From the NCBI GenBank assembly GCA_913048145.1, contig CAJWVP010000175.1, positions 1 through 6,545 on the forward strand: DNA of 6,545 bases, in the 5' to 3' direction. Positions 1 to 4,823 of this stretch are shown here, in pieces (the stretch's first letter is position 1; the number at the start of each line of letters is the position of its first letter). The notes under the pieces were generated by a model that saw only the letters and a program-made list of their open reading frames with translations, was not told the DNA's origin and did not search any database. The position numbers and the translations under genes were made by a program. The stretch is from an uncultured Rhodospirillaceae bacterium. Lineage in GTDB: Bacteria; Pseudomonadota; Alphaproteobacteria; Rhodospirillales; Casp-alpha2.

Positions 1-33
1 AAATAAAAACACTTCTTATAGGCTTTATTTTCT

Positions 34-168
34 TCAATTTTTGCAAAACCAATGTGCTTTTAAATCATTATAGCGAATAGGATTAAGAGCAATTTTCTCA
101 TCTAATTGAAGGTGTAAATTTATTTGATAATTCGGGTGATGAATTACTATAACTGGAGTTATTAACAA
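34..168 (-). CDS. possible 44-residue small protein, unrecognised
   Basis: I do not recognise this frame. It runs from a TTG at 168 to a TGA at 36-34 and would encode 44 residues, beginning LLITPVIVIHHPNYQ and ending DLKAHWFCKN. The composition is plausible for a protein (mixed hydrophobic, charged and aromatic residues, not the poly-Lys/Asn/Ile typical of random AT-rich DNA). Against it: the start is TTG after an in-frame stop, there is no ribosome binding site, and the first codons overlap the 13-bp repeat. It could be the end of a gene decayed by frameshift, or chance. The divergent MraZ box at 191-210 points in this direction. Confidence 0.15.
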   Translation of the reverse strand: MLITPVIVIHHPNYQINLHLQLDEKIALNPIRYNDLKAHWFCKN

Positions 169-190
169 TTTTTATTCAGTTATTAACAAT
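157..190 (+). repeat. 13-bp direct repeat with 21-bp period
   Basis: AGTTATTAACAAT occurs at 157-169 and again, identically, at 178-190, a period of 21 bases or about two helical turns. Such spacing suits a protein binding the same DNA face twice. The core TTATTAACA differs at one position from the loose DnaA-box pattern TTATNCACA, but two copies alone do not make an origin. The second copy directly abuts the reverse MraZ box. Confidence 0.6.
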
Positions 191-210
191 CCACTTTTTA
201 CCACTTTTTT
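191..210 (-). promoter_or_regulatory. MraZ-box-like tandem repeat, reverse orientation
   Basis: On the minus strand this reads as two copies of AAAGTGG separated by TAA, so the repeat period is 10 bases. MraZ proteins autoregulate by binding short tandem GTGG-type repeats with about 10-base period upstream of mraZ; AAAGTG-type repeats with a 3-base spacer are described for mollicute MraZ. The match to that pattern is seen directly; binding by this MraZ is inferred. It lies about 130 bases before mraZ and faces away from it. Confidence 0.6.
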
Positions 211-253
211 AAGTTATTGTATTACAATGTTTTATGTTTTAAAGGAAACTTAA

Positions 254-261
254 TATCTTTG
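254..261 (+). promoter_or_regulatory. possible Bacteroidota -7 promoter element for mraZ
   Basis: TATCTTTG fits the Bacteroidota -7 consensus TAnnTTTG exactly. The partner TTG about 19 bases upstream is not present at the ideal distance, so the promoter is tentative. If used, transcription would start near 268 and the forward MraZ box would fall inside the 5' leader, between start site and start codon. Confidence 0.35.
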
Positions 262-293
262 TTTTCGTAAGAAGTTTTCAACAAAATAAAATA

Positions 294-313
294 TTGGTGG
301 TAAAAAGTGGTAA
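294..313 (+). promoter_or_regulatory. MraZ-box-like tandem repeat, forward orientation
   Basis: Two adjoining 10-base units, TTGGTGGTAA and AAAGTGGTAA, end 30 bases before the mraZ start codon. The GTGG core at 10-base period is the recognised MraZ operator pattern, and position just upstream of mraZ is where autoregulation is expected. The unit matches the repeat at 191-210 on the other strand, which supports both as real sites. Confidence 0.7.
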
Positions 314-343
314 TTAACACTTAATTTTATCCATTATAAAGCT

Positions 344-967
344 ATGTCAGGATTAGTAGGAGAATATGAAGTTAAAATAGACGCCAAAGGGCGTTTCCTT
401 TTCCCTTCTTCGTTAAGAAGGCAACTTTCTCCTGCAACACAGCGAGACTTTATGCTCAATAAGGGCTTTGAGGATTGTTTAACCTTGTATCCTCTGCCAG
501 ATTGGGAAAAAATAAGTCTAAAGCTTTCCAAGATGAATTTATTTAAACCAAAAAACAGAATGTTTTACCGTTTATTTCATCAGGGGGCAAAGTTGGTCTG
601 TCTAGATAAGGCTGGTCGTATTTTAATTCCAACCGGACACATGGAAAGGGTTGGAATGAAACAAGAGGCAATGATAATTGCCTACAACGACCGGGTTGAA
701 ATCTGGGAAAAATCCAAATACTTCGAAATGATCGAAGGAAACATGGCTCAGTTTGCAGATTTAGCAAGTCGTGCGGTTTTCCCGGAGATACACCATGGAT
801 GCTTGCTAAAGCATAGATCTGACCTAGGAAGAGAAGGCGTTGGCGTTCATGCTCCATTTGATCGTCGACAACGCCGCCGATACGGCCTATTGGACCGGCT
901 GCATCGGCGCCTCGAAGACCGAAAACCCGTTAGTTTTAGCAGGAATTCAATAGATCCGCGTCACTAG
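344..967 (+). CDS. mraZ: MraZ transcriptional regulator, Bacteroidota type, chimeric C-terminus
   Basis: MraZ is a DNA-binding regulator that represses its own division and cell-wall (dcw) operon. The protein has two tandem AbrB-like halves, each with the family DxxxR signature: DAKGR at residues 13-17 and DKAGR at 88-92, each followed by a hydrophobic strand and proline (FLFP, ILIP). The start has no Shine-Dalgarno site, as is common in Bacteroidota. Homology-like sequence runs to about residue 142 (FADLAS), close to the usual family length of about 150. The remaining ~65 residues, to the stop at 965-967, are Arg/His-rich and read through GC-rich DNA whose coding signal lies in another frame. 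The tail is therefore an artefact of the join and not a new domain. The expected downstream partner rsmH (mraW) is absent, consistent with the join. Confidence 0.9.
   Translation: MSGLVGEYEVKIDAKGRFLFPSSLRRQLSPATQRDFMLNKGFEDCLTLYPLPDWEKISLKLSKMNLFKPKNRMFYRLFHQGAKLVCLDKAGRILIPTGHMERVGMKQEAMIIAYNDRVEIWEKSKYFEMIEGNMAQFADLASRAVFPEIHHGCLLKHRSDLGREGVGVHAPFDRRQRRRYGLLDRLHRRLEDRKPVSFSRNSIDPRH
765..800. other. Bacteroidota/alphaproteobacterium junction
   Basis: Up to about 769 the sequence is AT-rich mraZ. Soon after it becomes GC-richer, and from about 840 the third codon positions of a different frame are strongly GC-biased. The MraZ reading stops resembling the family after residue 142 (codon 767-769). 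The exact breakpoint cannot be fixed by eye. No terminal inverted repeat, target duplication or recombinase gene is seen on either side. Confidence 0.75.
799..814. repeat. perfect 6-bp hairpin next to the junction
   Basis: ATGCTT (799-804) and AAGCAT (809-814) are perfect reverse complements around the 4-base loop GCTA. No T-run follows, so it is a poor intrinsic terminator. Its closeness to the join is notable, but a stem this short can occur by chance. Confidence 0.4.
840..953 (+). CDS. possible 37-residue ORF or gene remnant, unrecognised
   Basis: I do not recognise this product. Codons from about 852 to 925 show the strong C/G third-position bias of the alphaproteobacterial genes, and the residues (LIVDNAADTAYWTGCIGA) look protein-like. 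An AGGAAG at 826-831 would serve the TTG at 840 with an 8-base spacer; an ATG at 849 is an alternative start. The stop is TAG at 951-953, and an in-frame TAG at 825 blocks upstream extension. It could be a small gene, or the end of a longer gene cut or frameshifted near the join. It is the reason the MraZ tail in the neighbouring frame is judged spurious. Confidence 0.25.
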   Translation: MAFMLHLIVDNAADTAYWTGCIGASKTENPLVLAGIQ

Positions 968-987
968 AAATGTTCATTCTGCACTTG

Positions 988-1005
988 TCATTAAATGTTT
1001 AATGA
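988..1005. promoter_or_regulatory. 18-bp palindrome in ilvE leader, possible operator
   Basis: TCATTAAA and TTTAATGA are perfect 8-base inverted arms around TG, lying 74 bases before the ilvE start in an AT-rich leader. A partial outer match (TTCATT at 972-977 against AATGAA at 1001-1006) adds symmetry. A short AT-rich palindrome in this position suits a dimeric repressor or activator. A MarR-type regulator is one candidate, because such genes often neighbour this aminotransferase in alphaproteobacteria as I recall; no regulator gene is in the window. Confidence 0.45.
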
Positions 1006-1067
1006 ATGGCTTCACATTTTAGCATTTACGTCCCTCGAGTGTAGATTATCTGACTTTCGCGACAGAT

Positions 1068-1071
1068 GGAG
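1068..1071 (+). promoter_or_regulatory. ribosome binding site of ilvE
   Basis: GGAG sits 8 bases before the ATG at 1080, which supports that start. Just upstream, ATCTG (1048-1052) and CAGAT (1063-1067) could pair as a weak 5-bp stem next to this site. Confidence 0.65.
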
Positions 1072-1079
1072 TTTAAATA

Positions 1080-2006
1080 ATGTCTGAACCCCGAGATAAG
1101 GAAGACCTGATCACCTACTTTGAAGGCGATTACCGGCCTTGGCAGGACGCCAAGGTGCATGTGTTCTCACCGGCGATGAAATATGGCGCTGGCGTGTTTG
1201 AGGGTATCCGGGGCTATTGGTCAGAGGCCCGTGGTGAAATGGTCTTGTTCCGTCTCGACGAACATCTCAAGCGCTTGGAGTATTCGCAACGGGTGATGCG
1301 CTTCGATCGGATATTCACGCCGGAAGAAATGGCGGAACCAATCTTGGAGGTCATGCGCCGCAACGCCTTTTCGGAACATGTTCATCTTCGGCCCGTTGTC
1401 TATGTGGACGGACATGGGCCTGTGGGATCGCTCGGGCCCATCGAATACGCCGTGACGGCCGTACCCAGCGGCATCAAGGACACCGTTAAATCGGGCGTGG
1501 CCGTACAGGTCAGTTCTTGGCAACGGGTTGCCGACCTTGCCATGCCGACGCGGGTCAAGGCGAACGCCAACTATAACAACTCGCGTATGGCTTCTTTACA
1601 GGCGCGCCATGACGGTTATGGCGCGGCTTTGATGATGAACCAGAAAGGCCATGTGTCGGAGGGTCCTGGCATGTGTTTTTTCATGGTTCGCGATGGCGTG
1701 CCGGTGACGCCGTCGATTACGTCGAATATCCTGGAGAGCATCACGCGTGATACGGTGATTCAGATTCTGCGCGATGAGCTGGGTCTGGAAACGATTGAGC
1801 GCGATGTCGATCGCTCCGAACTCTATGCCTGCGAAGAAGCCTTCTACTGTGGTACCGCTTGGGAGATCTCTCCGATCACGAGCATCGATGGCATACCCGT
1901 CGACACGGGAAAAATTGGTCCTCTGGCTGGTCAACTGACGGAAATCTACTTCGATATCGCCACCGGTGCCGCAGAGGATACGCGGGGTTGGCTGACGGCG
2001 GTCTAG
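1080..2006 (+). CDS. ilvE: branched-chain amino-acid aminotransferase (PLP fold class IV)
   Basis: This cytoplasmic PLP enzyme (EC 2.6.1.42) exchanges the amino group between glutamate and the 2-oxo acids of leucine, isoleucine and valine, the last step of their synthesis and the first of their breakdown. The 308 residues match the family length. The N-terminal FSPAMKYGAGVFEGIRGY (residues 29-46) is the typical small-domain motif. K160 in RVKANANYNNS is the expected Schiff-base lysine; E194 (SEGPG) and the ILESITRDT (217-225) and GTAWEISPI (258-266) segments form the cofactor pocket. The usual EGxGxNxF appears as EGPGMCFF, with Cys where Asn is common. A good GGAG site fixes the start. The gene has its own leader with a palindrome and converges on the DUF6352 gene. 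D-amino-acid transaminase or aminodeoxychorismate lyase share the fold, but the N-terminal region favours IlvE. Confidence 0.93.
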   Translation: MSEPRDKEDLITYFEGDYRPWQDAKVHVFSPAMKYGAGVFEGIRGYWSEARGEMVLFRLDEHLKRLEYSQRVMRFDRIFTPEEMAEPILEVMRRNAFSEHVHLRPVVYVDGHGPVGSLGPIEYAVTAVPSGIKDTVKSGVAVQVSSWQRVADLAMPTRVKANANYNNSRMASLQARHDGYGAALMMNQKGHVSEGPGMCFFMVRDGVPVTPSITSNILESITRDTVIQILRDELGLETIERDVDRSELYACEEAFYCGTAWEISPITSIDGIPVDTGKIGPLAGQLTEIYFDIATGAAEDTRGWLTAV

Positions 2007-2009
2007 AAC

Positions 2010-2034
2010 CTTAATATTTGCCGCACAGATTAAG
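2010..2034. terminator. weak hairpin between convergent genes
   Basis: CTTAAT (2010-2015) and ATTAAG (2029-2034) are reverse complements in the 23-bp gap between the ilvE and DUF6352 stop codons, and the second arm overlaps the DUF6352 stop. The stem is short, AT-only apart from one pair, and lacks a T-run, so function as a bidirectional terminator is only a possibility. Confidence 0.2.
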
Positions 2035-3058
2035 ATTTAGGCGCCAGCGGCAGGTTTATGGCTAGATTCTGAGGTTTCATCCGAACGCGACCATCGTCGC
2101 TCTTGCACAACGCTAAATATACGGGCCGCCCGGCGATGCTAGCTTTCATCAGGCTTTGGTCCCTGAATTCCAGGCGGAACAAAGACAGCAGGCTCTCCAG
2201 CCGGGCCTCATCGATGTCCTTGGCTTCGTAGAGATCGTTCAGCAAGGCGGTCGCCTCCACATCCAGACCAACGTGCCAGACCCATCGTTCGTCATTGATT
2301 TGTTCGACCGGTTGAATGCTGACTTCGGCCTGAAGGAGGTGGCGCACCCAGAGTTCCAAGACGCGGCACAAGGCGTCCAGGCCCGGCCGCGCGAAGGTCA
2401 GATCCAGAACCGTGTCGAACTTCTCGTTCTCCGGCCAATAGCGTTCGGCGGCCGTGTCTTCCACAAGCACGTCTAGTTCAACTTGGCGAGGCTTGACCCC
2501 GCCTTCGACCAGAAGTTTACCCATGGCGCCGAACCCGCCGTCCTTTTCGGTTCGTGCGCCAAGCATATCGACGGTCTCCTTATCGCCAAGCAGGATTGCG
2601 CCGTCTAAAAGTGTCGCCTGTTGTTCACGGAACATGAGTTCCGCGGCACGGGCGCGGAATGGGTCGCGGCTGGCACCGACGATATGCCGCGCGAGAACCT
2701 GCGCCATCTGGTCAATGAACAGTGGCGGGATGGCCACGGGCCCTTCCCGGAACAGGCCGAGATAGGCAGATTCTAAGGTGCCTGCCGCGATCAAGCGATC
2801 CCGAAAATCCAGGACCACCCGATAATTTTCCACCGCGTCCTGATCGGTGAAGGTGGCCAAATCTTTGGCGCTAACGGCGCGGCGCGGATCATCGATGAGT
2901 TCTGCGTGCAGCGCCAGCTCTGCGCGACAAGATTCCTCTACCGGCGCTACCTCCGGGCGCTGCCAGTAGGCGCGAAGAAAGTTGTCGGTGATCGTTAGGC
3001 AGCCATCACCGTCGGGTTCCAACAATCGGTACCCGCAATGTGGCCATAATTCGAGCAA
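2030..3058 (-). CDS. DUF6352 family protein of unknown function
   Basis: The function is unknown. The 342-residue protein resembles, from memory, the DUF6352 family of proteobacteria, which opens with an aromatic-rich W..CGYRLL motif (here LWPHCGYRLLEPDGDG, residues 4-19), then TDNFLRAYWQRPE (24-36) and APVEESC (38-44). No signal peptide, membrane segment or recognised catalytic motif is seen; the protein is acidic, mostly helical-looking and probably cytoplasmic. The start is a TTG at 3058 chosen because it sits just before the conserved opening; no good Shine-Dalgarno site supports it and no ATG lies upstream before the DUF1244 stop. It begins 23 bases after the DUF1244 gene and ends 23 bases from ilvE on the other strand. 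Likely the last gene of a purD-DUF1244-DUF6352 unit. Confidence 0.75.
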   Translation of the reverse strand: MLELWPHCGYRLLEPDGDGCLTITDNFLRAYWQRPEVAPVEESCRAELALHAELIDDPRRAVSAKDLATFTDQDAVENYRVVLDFRDRLIAAGTLESAYLGLFREGPVAIPPLFIDQMAQVLARHIVGASRDPFRARAAELMFREQQATLLDGAILLGDKETVDMLGARTEKDGGFGAMGKLLVEGGVKPRQVELDVLVEDTAAERYWPENEKFDTVLDLTFARPGLDALCRVLELWVRHLLQAEVSIQPVEQINDERWVWHVGLDVEATALLNDLYEAKDIDEARLESLLSLFRLEFRDQSLMKASIAGRPVYLALCKSDDGRVRMKPQNLAINLPLAPKS

Positions 3059-3081
3059 CGGATCAACGATGTTCGTCAGCC

Positions 3082-3408
3082 TTAGTTGTGGCCGCTGATG
3101 TCAGCGTGCAGCGGCTTAGTCTCTTCAAACTTCTGCATCTGTTCGTCAGAGGCTTTTGCCTGATGTTGGCCCTTCCACTCGCCGTAGGGCATTCCGTAGA
3201 TTACTTCACGGGCCTCGTCGTAGGATATTTCAATGCCGCGGACTTCCGCTTCGGCCATGTACCATTTGGATAGGCAATTCCGGCAGAAGCCAGCCAGGTT
3301 CATGATATCGATGTTCTGGGCGTCGGTGCGTTTCTGCAGGTGCTTGACCAAGCCGCGAAACGCGGCAGCTTCCAATTCGATCCGGGTTTGATCATCGATG
3401 TCGGCCAT
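3082..3408 (-). CDS. DUF1244 family protein of unknown function
   Basis: This is a 108-residue protein of the DUF1244 family, common in alpha- and gammaproteobacteria and still without an assigned role. Conserved family features are visible: RTDAQNIDIMNLAGFCRNCLSKWY (residues 27-50) with the C42-x-x-C45 pair, and SYDEAREVIYGMPYGEWK (62-79). The single CxxC could be redox-active or contribute to metal binding with a partner; this is inference. It is soluble with no export signal. An AGGAG on the minus strand (3415-3419), 6 bases from the ATG at 3408, fixes the start and excludes the longer frame to 3528. It lies 65 bases after purD and 23 before the DUF6352 gene in the same direction, suggesting co-transcription. 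Confidence 0.88.
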   Translation of the reverse strand: MADIDDQTRIELEAAAFRGLVKHLQKRTDAQNIDIMNLAGFCRNCLSKWYMAEAEVRGIEISYDEAREVIYGMPYGEWKGQHQAKASDEQMQKFEETKPLHADISGHN

Positions 3409-3414
3409 TATTGT

Positions 3415-3419
3415 CTCCT
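3415..3419 (-). promoter_or_regulatory. ribosome binding site deciding the DUF1244 start
   Basis: The plus strand reads CTCCT, so the minus strand carries a full AGGAG 6 bases before the ATG at 3408. The in-frame extension to an ATG at 3528 would overlap the end of purD and reads as low-quality His/Arg-rich sequence, so the shorter start is preferred. Confidence 0.8.
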
Positions 3420-3473
3420 GATGTCTGTCGTTTGTCTCTTCCGTGGTGATATGGGGGTGGCGGTGCAAAATGG

Positions 3474-4742
3474 CTAGCGGTCGATGGCTCGCCATCCGAT
3501 ATCGCCACGACAGAAGCCTTCTGGCCAATCGATCTTGGCGACCGCGTCGTAGGCCTTCTCCTTCGCCTTTGCCACACCCGGGGCCAGCGCCGTCACATTC
3601 AGGACGCGCCCGCCGTTGGCCAGGATCTTCTCGCCATCGGTCTTAGTGCCCGCGTGAAAGACCACCGCGCCGCCGGCTTCGGCGTCGTCGATGCCCTTGA
3701 TTTCCGAACCTTTCTCATAGCCGCCGGGGTAGCCGTTCACGGCCATGACCACGGTCAGCGCCGCATTGCGGCTCCATTTCAATTCCACCTGGTCCAGTTC
3801 GCCCGTCACAGCCGCCAAAAGGACCTCTAATAGATCGCTCTCCAAACGCATCATCAGGGCCTGGCACTCCGGATCACCGAAGCGGCAGTTGTATTCGATC
3901 AGTTTCGGTCCTTCGCCAGTAATCATTAGTCCTGCGAACAAGACGCCCTTGTAAGGCGTGCCATCGGCGGCCATGCCGCGAATGGTCGGCTCAATGATCG
4001 TTTCCATGATGGTTTTGGCCATAGCCTTGTCAACGACTGGGGCCGGTGAATAGGCGCCCATGCCGCCGGTGTTAGGACCTTCGTCTCCTTCGCCGACGGC
4101 CTTGTGGTCTTGGGCGGCGACCAAGGGTAAAGAGTGTTTACCGTCGACCAGAGCGAAGAAACTGGCCTCTTCGCCGGTCATAAATTCTTCGATAACAACT
4201 TCGGCCCCGGCGTCACCGAAGGCATCCTCGATCATGATGTGATCGATGGCGGCGTAGGCCTCGTTCTCGTTGCGGCAGAGGATCACGCCCTTGCCGGCCG
4301 CTAGGCCGTCCGCCTTAACGACGATCGGCGCACCGTGGGCGCGGATGTATTCCTTCGCCGCGTTGCATTCGTCGAACCGGGCGTAGGTGGCGGTGGGGAT
4401 ATCGTACTTGGCGCAAAGATCCTTCATCATTCCCTTTGAGCCTTCGATCATGGCGGCTTCGGCGCTGGGGCCAAAGACCTTGATGCCGGCATCTTCAAGG
4501 CGATCAACCATGCCCGCCACCAAGGGTGCCTCTGGCCCGACGACGACCAGTCCAATTTTCTCCAACTTGGCGAAGTTAACAATCCCCGAAATGTCCTCGG
4601 CACTGATATCCACGCATTCGGAGACCTGCGCAATGCCGCCGTTGCCAGGCGCGCAGAAGAGCTTCTGGAGTTTTTTGGACTTCGCGATGGCCCAGCACAG
4701 CGCATGTTCGCGTCCGCCGGACCCAACTACCAGGACTTTCAT
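3474..4742 (-). CDS. purD: phosphoribosylamine--glycine ligase (GAR synthetase)
   Basis: PurD (EC 6.3.4.13) is a cytoplasmic ATP-grasp ligase joining 5-phosphoribosylamine and glycine to form GAR, the second step of de novo purine synthesis. The 422 residues match monofunctional bacterial PurD. In order: MKVLVVGSGGREHAL (1-15) at the N domain, VVVGPEAPLVAG (66-77), the ATP-grasp lysine/glycine segment VVKADGLAAGKGV (141-153), QDHKAVGEGDEGPNTGGMGA (211-230) and the metal/ATP site EYNCRFGDPECQ (283-294), where Cys286 replaces the more usual Val. No frameshift is seen. A GGGAG on the minus strand (4751-4755), 8 bases from the ATG, supports the start. The gene is divergent from xseA with an 81-bp gap and heads the minus-strand group followed by the DUF1244 and DUF6352 genes. 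Confidence 0.97.
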   Translation of the reverse strand: MKVLVVGSGGREHALCWAIAKSKKLQKLFCAPGNGGIAQVSECVDISAEDISGIVNFAKLEKIGLVVVGPEAPLVAGMVDRLEDAGIKVFGPSAEAAMIEGSKGMMKDLCAKYDIPTATYARFDECNAAKEYIRAHGAPIVVKADGLAAGKGVILCRNENEAYAAIDHIMIEDAFGDAGAEVVIEEFMTGEEASFFALVDGKHSLPLVAAQDHKAVGEGDEGPNTGGMGAYSPAPVVDKAMAKTIMETIIEPTIRGMAADGTPYKGVLFAGLMITGEGPKLIEYNCRFGDPECQALMMRLESDLLEVLLAAVTGELDQVELKWSRNAALTVVMAVNGYPGGYEKGSEIKGIDDAEAGGAVVFHAGTKTDGEKILANGGRVLNVTALAPGVAKAKEKAYDAVAKIDWPEGFCRGDIGWRAIDR

Positions 4743-4823
4743 TTACGATTCTCCCAAAATAACCGGTCCGAGGTCATTGGCTATTGTACTCGGTCTGATT
4801 TTTGTAGGATACATACTGTAGTC
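4743..4823. promoter_or_regulatory. divergent purD/xseA promoter region
   Basis: This 81-bp gap must carry the start signals for both genes, or share them. On the minus strand TACAAT (4783-4788) is a good -10 candidate for purD but lacks a clear -35. On the plus strand TAGGAT (4805-4810) is a weak -10 candidate with TTGTAC (4784-4789) upstream at a short 15-base spacing. The two candidate promoters would overlap. No PurR-like palindrome or purine riboswitch structure is evident. Confidence 0.35.

Larger units (their letters stand above)
1..343. other. AT-rich region upstream of mraZ, no confident gene
   Basis: This stretch is strongly AT-rich and has no confident gene. It holds a 13-bp direct repeat (157-190), two MraZ-box-like repeats in opposite orientation (191-210 and 294-313) and a Bacteroidota-like -7 element (254-261). 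One short minus-strand frame (168 down to 34) reads in a protein-like way and is listed separately with low confidence. Base composition and promoter style match mraZ and not the genes after about 770. Confidence 0.7.

Noticed and set aside
157..190. Replication origin suggested by DnaA-like TTATTAACA repeats
   Set aside because: There are only two imperfect boxes, no dnaA or other origin genes, and no unwinding-element pattern beyond general AT-richness.
543..857. Minus-strand ORF of 104 codons across mraZ
   Set aside because: It is antisense to clear MraZ coding sequence, spans the join and has no recognisable domain.
770..967. C-terminal extension of MraZ as a novel fused domain
   Set aside because: The extension is Arg/His-rich and lies in a frame shadowed by a better coding frame (840-953). 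It begins where composition changes, so it is read-through past the join.
793..1039. Cluster of restriction-type palindromes (CCATGG, AGATCT, CCTAGG, GTCGAC, GAATTC, CTCGAG) as a vector polylinker
   Set aside because: Six-base palindromes are expected about once per 64 bases, so this number in ~250 bases is only slightly above chance. No recognisable vector backbone surrounds them.
2156..2765. Plus-strand ORFs opposite the DUF6352 gene
   Set aside because: They are shadow frames with no domain; the minus-strand product has family-like motifs along its length.
3409..3528. Longer DUF1244 start at 3528
   Set aside because: It would overlap the end of purD, the extra residues do not look like the family, and a full AGGAG supports the start at 3408.
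4704..4823. Longer xseA start at 4704
   Set aside because: It would overlap the beginning of purD and adds 40 residues unlike XseA.
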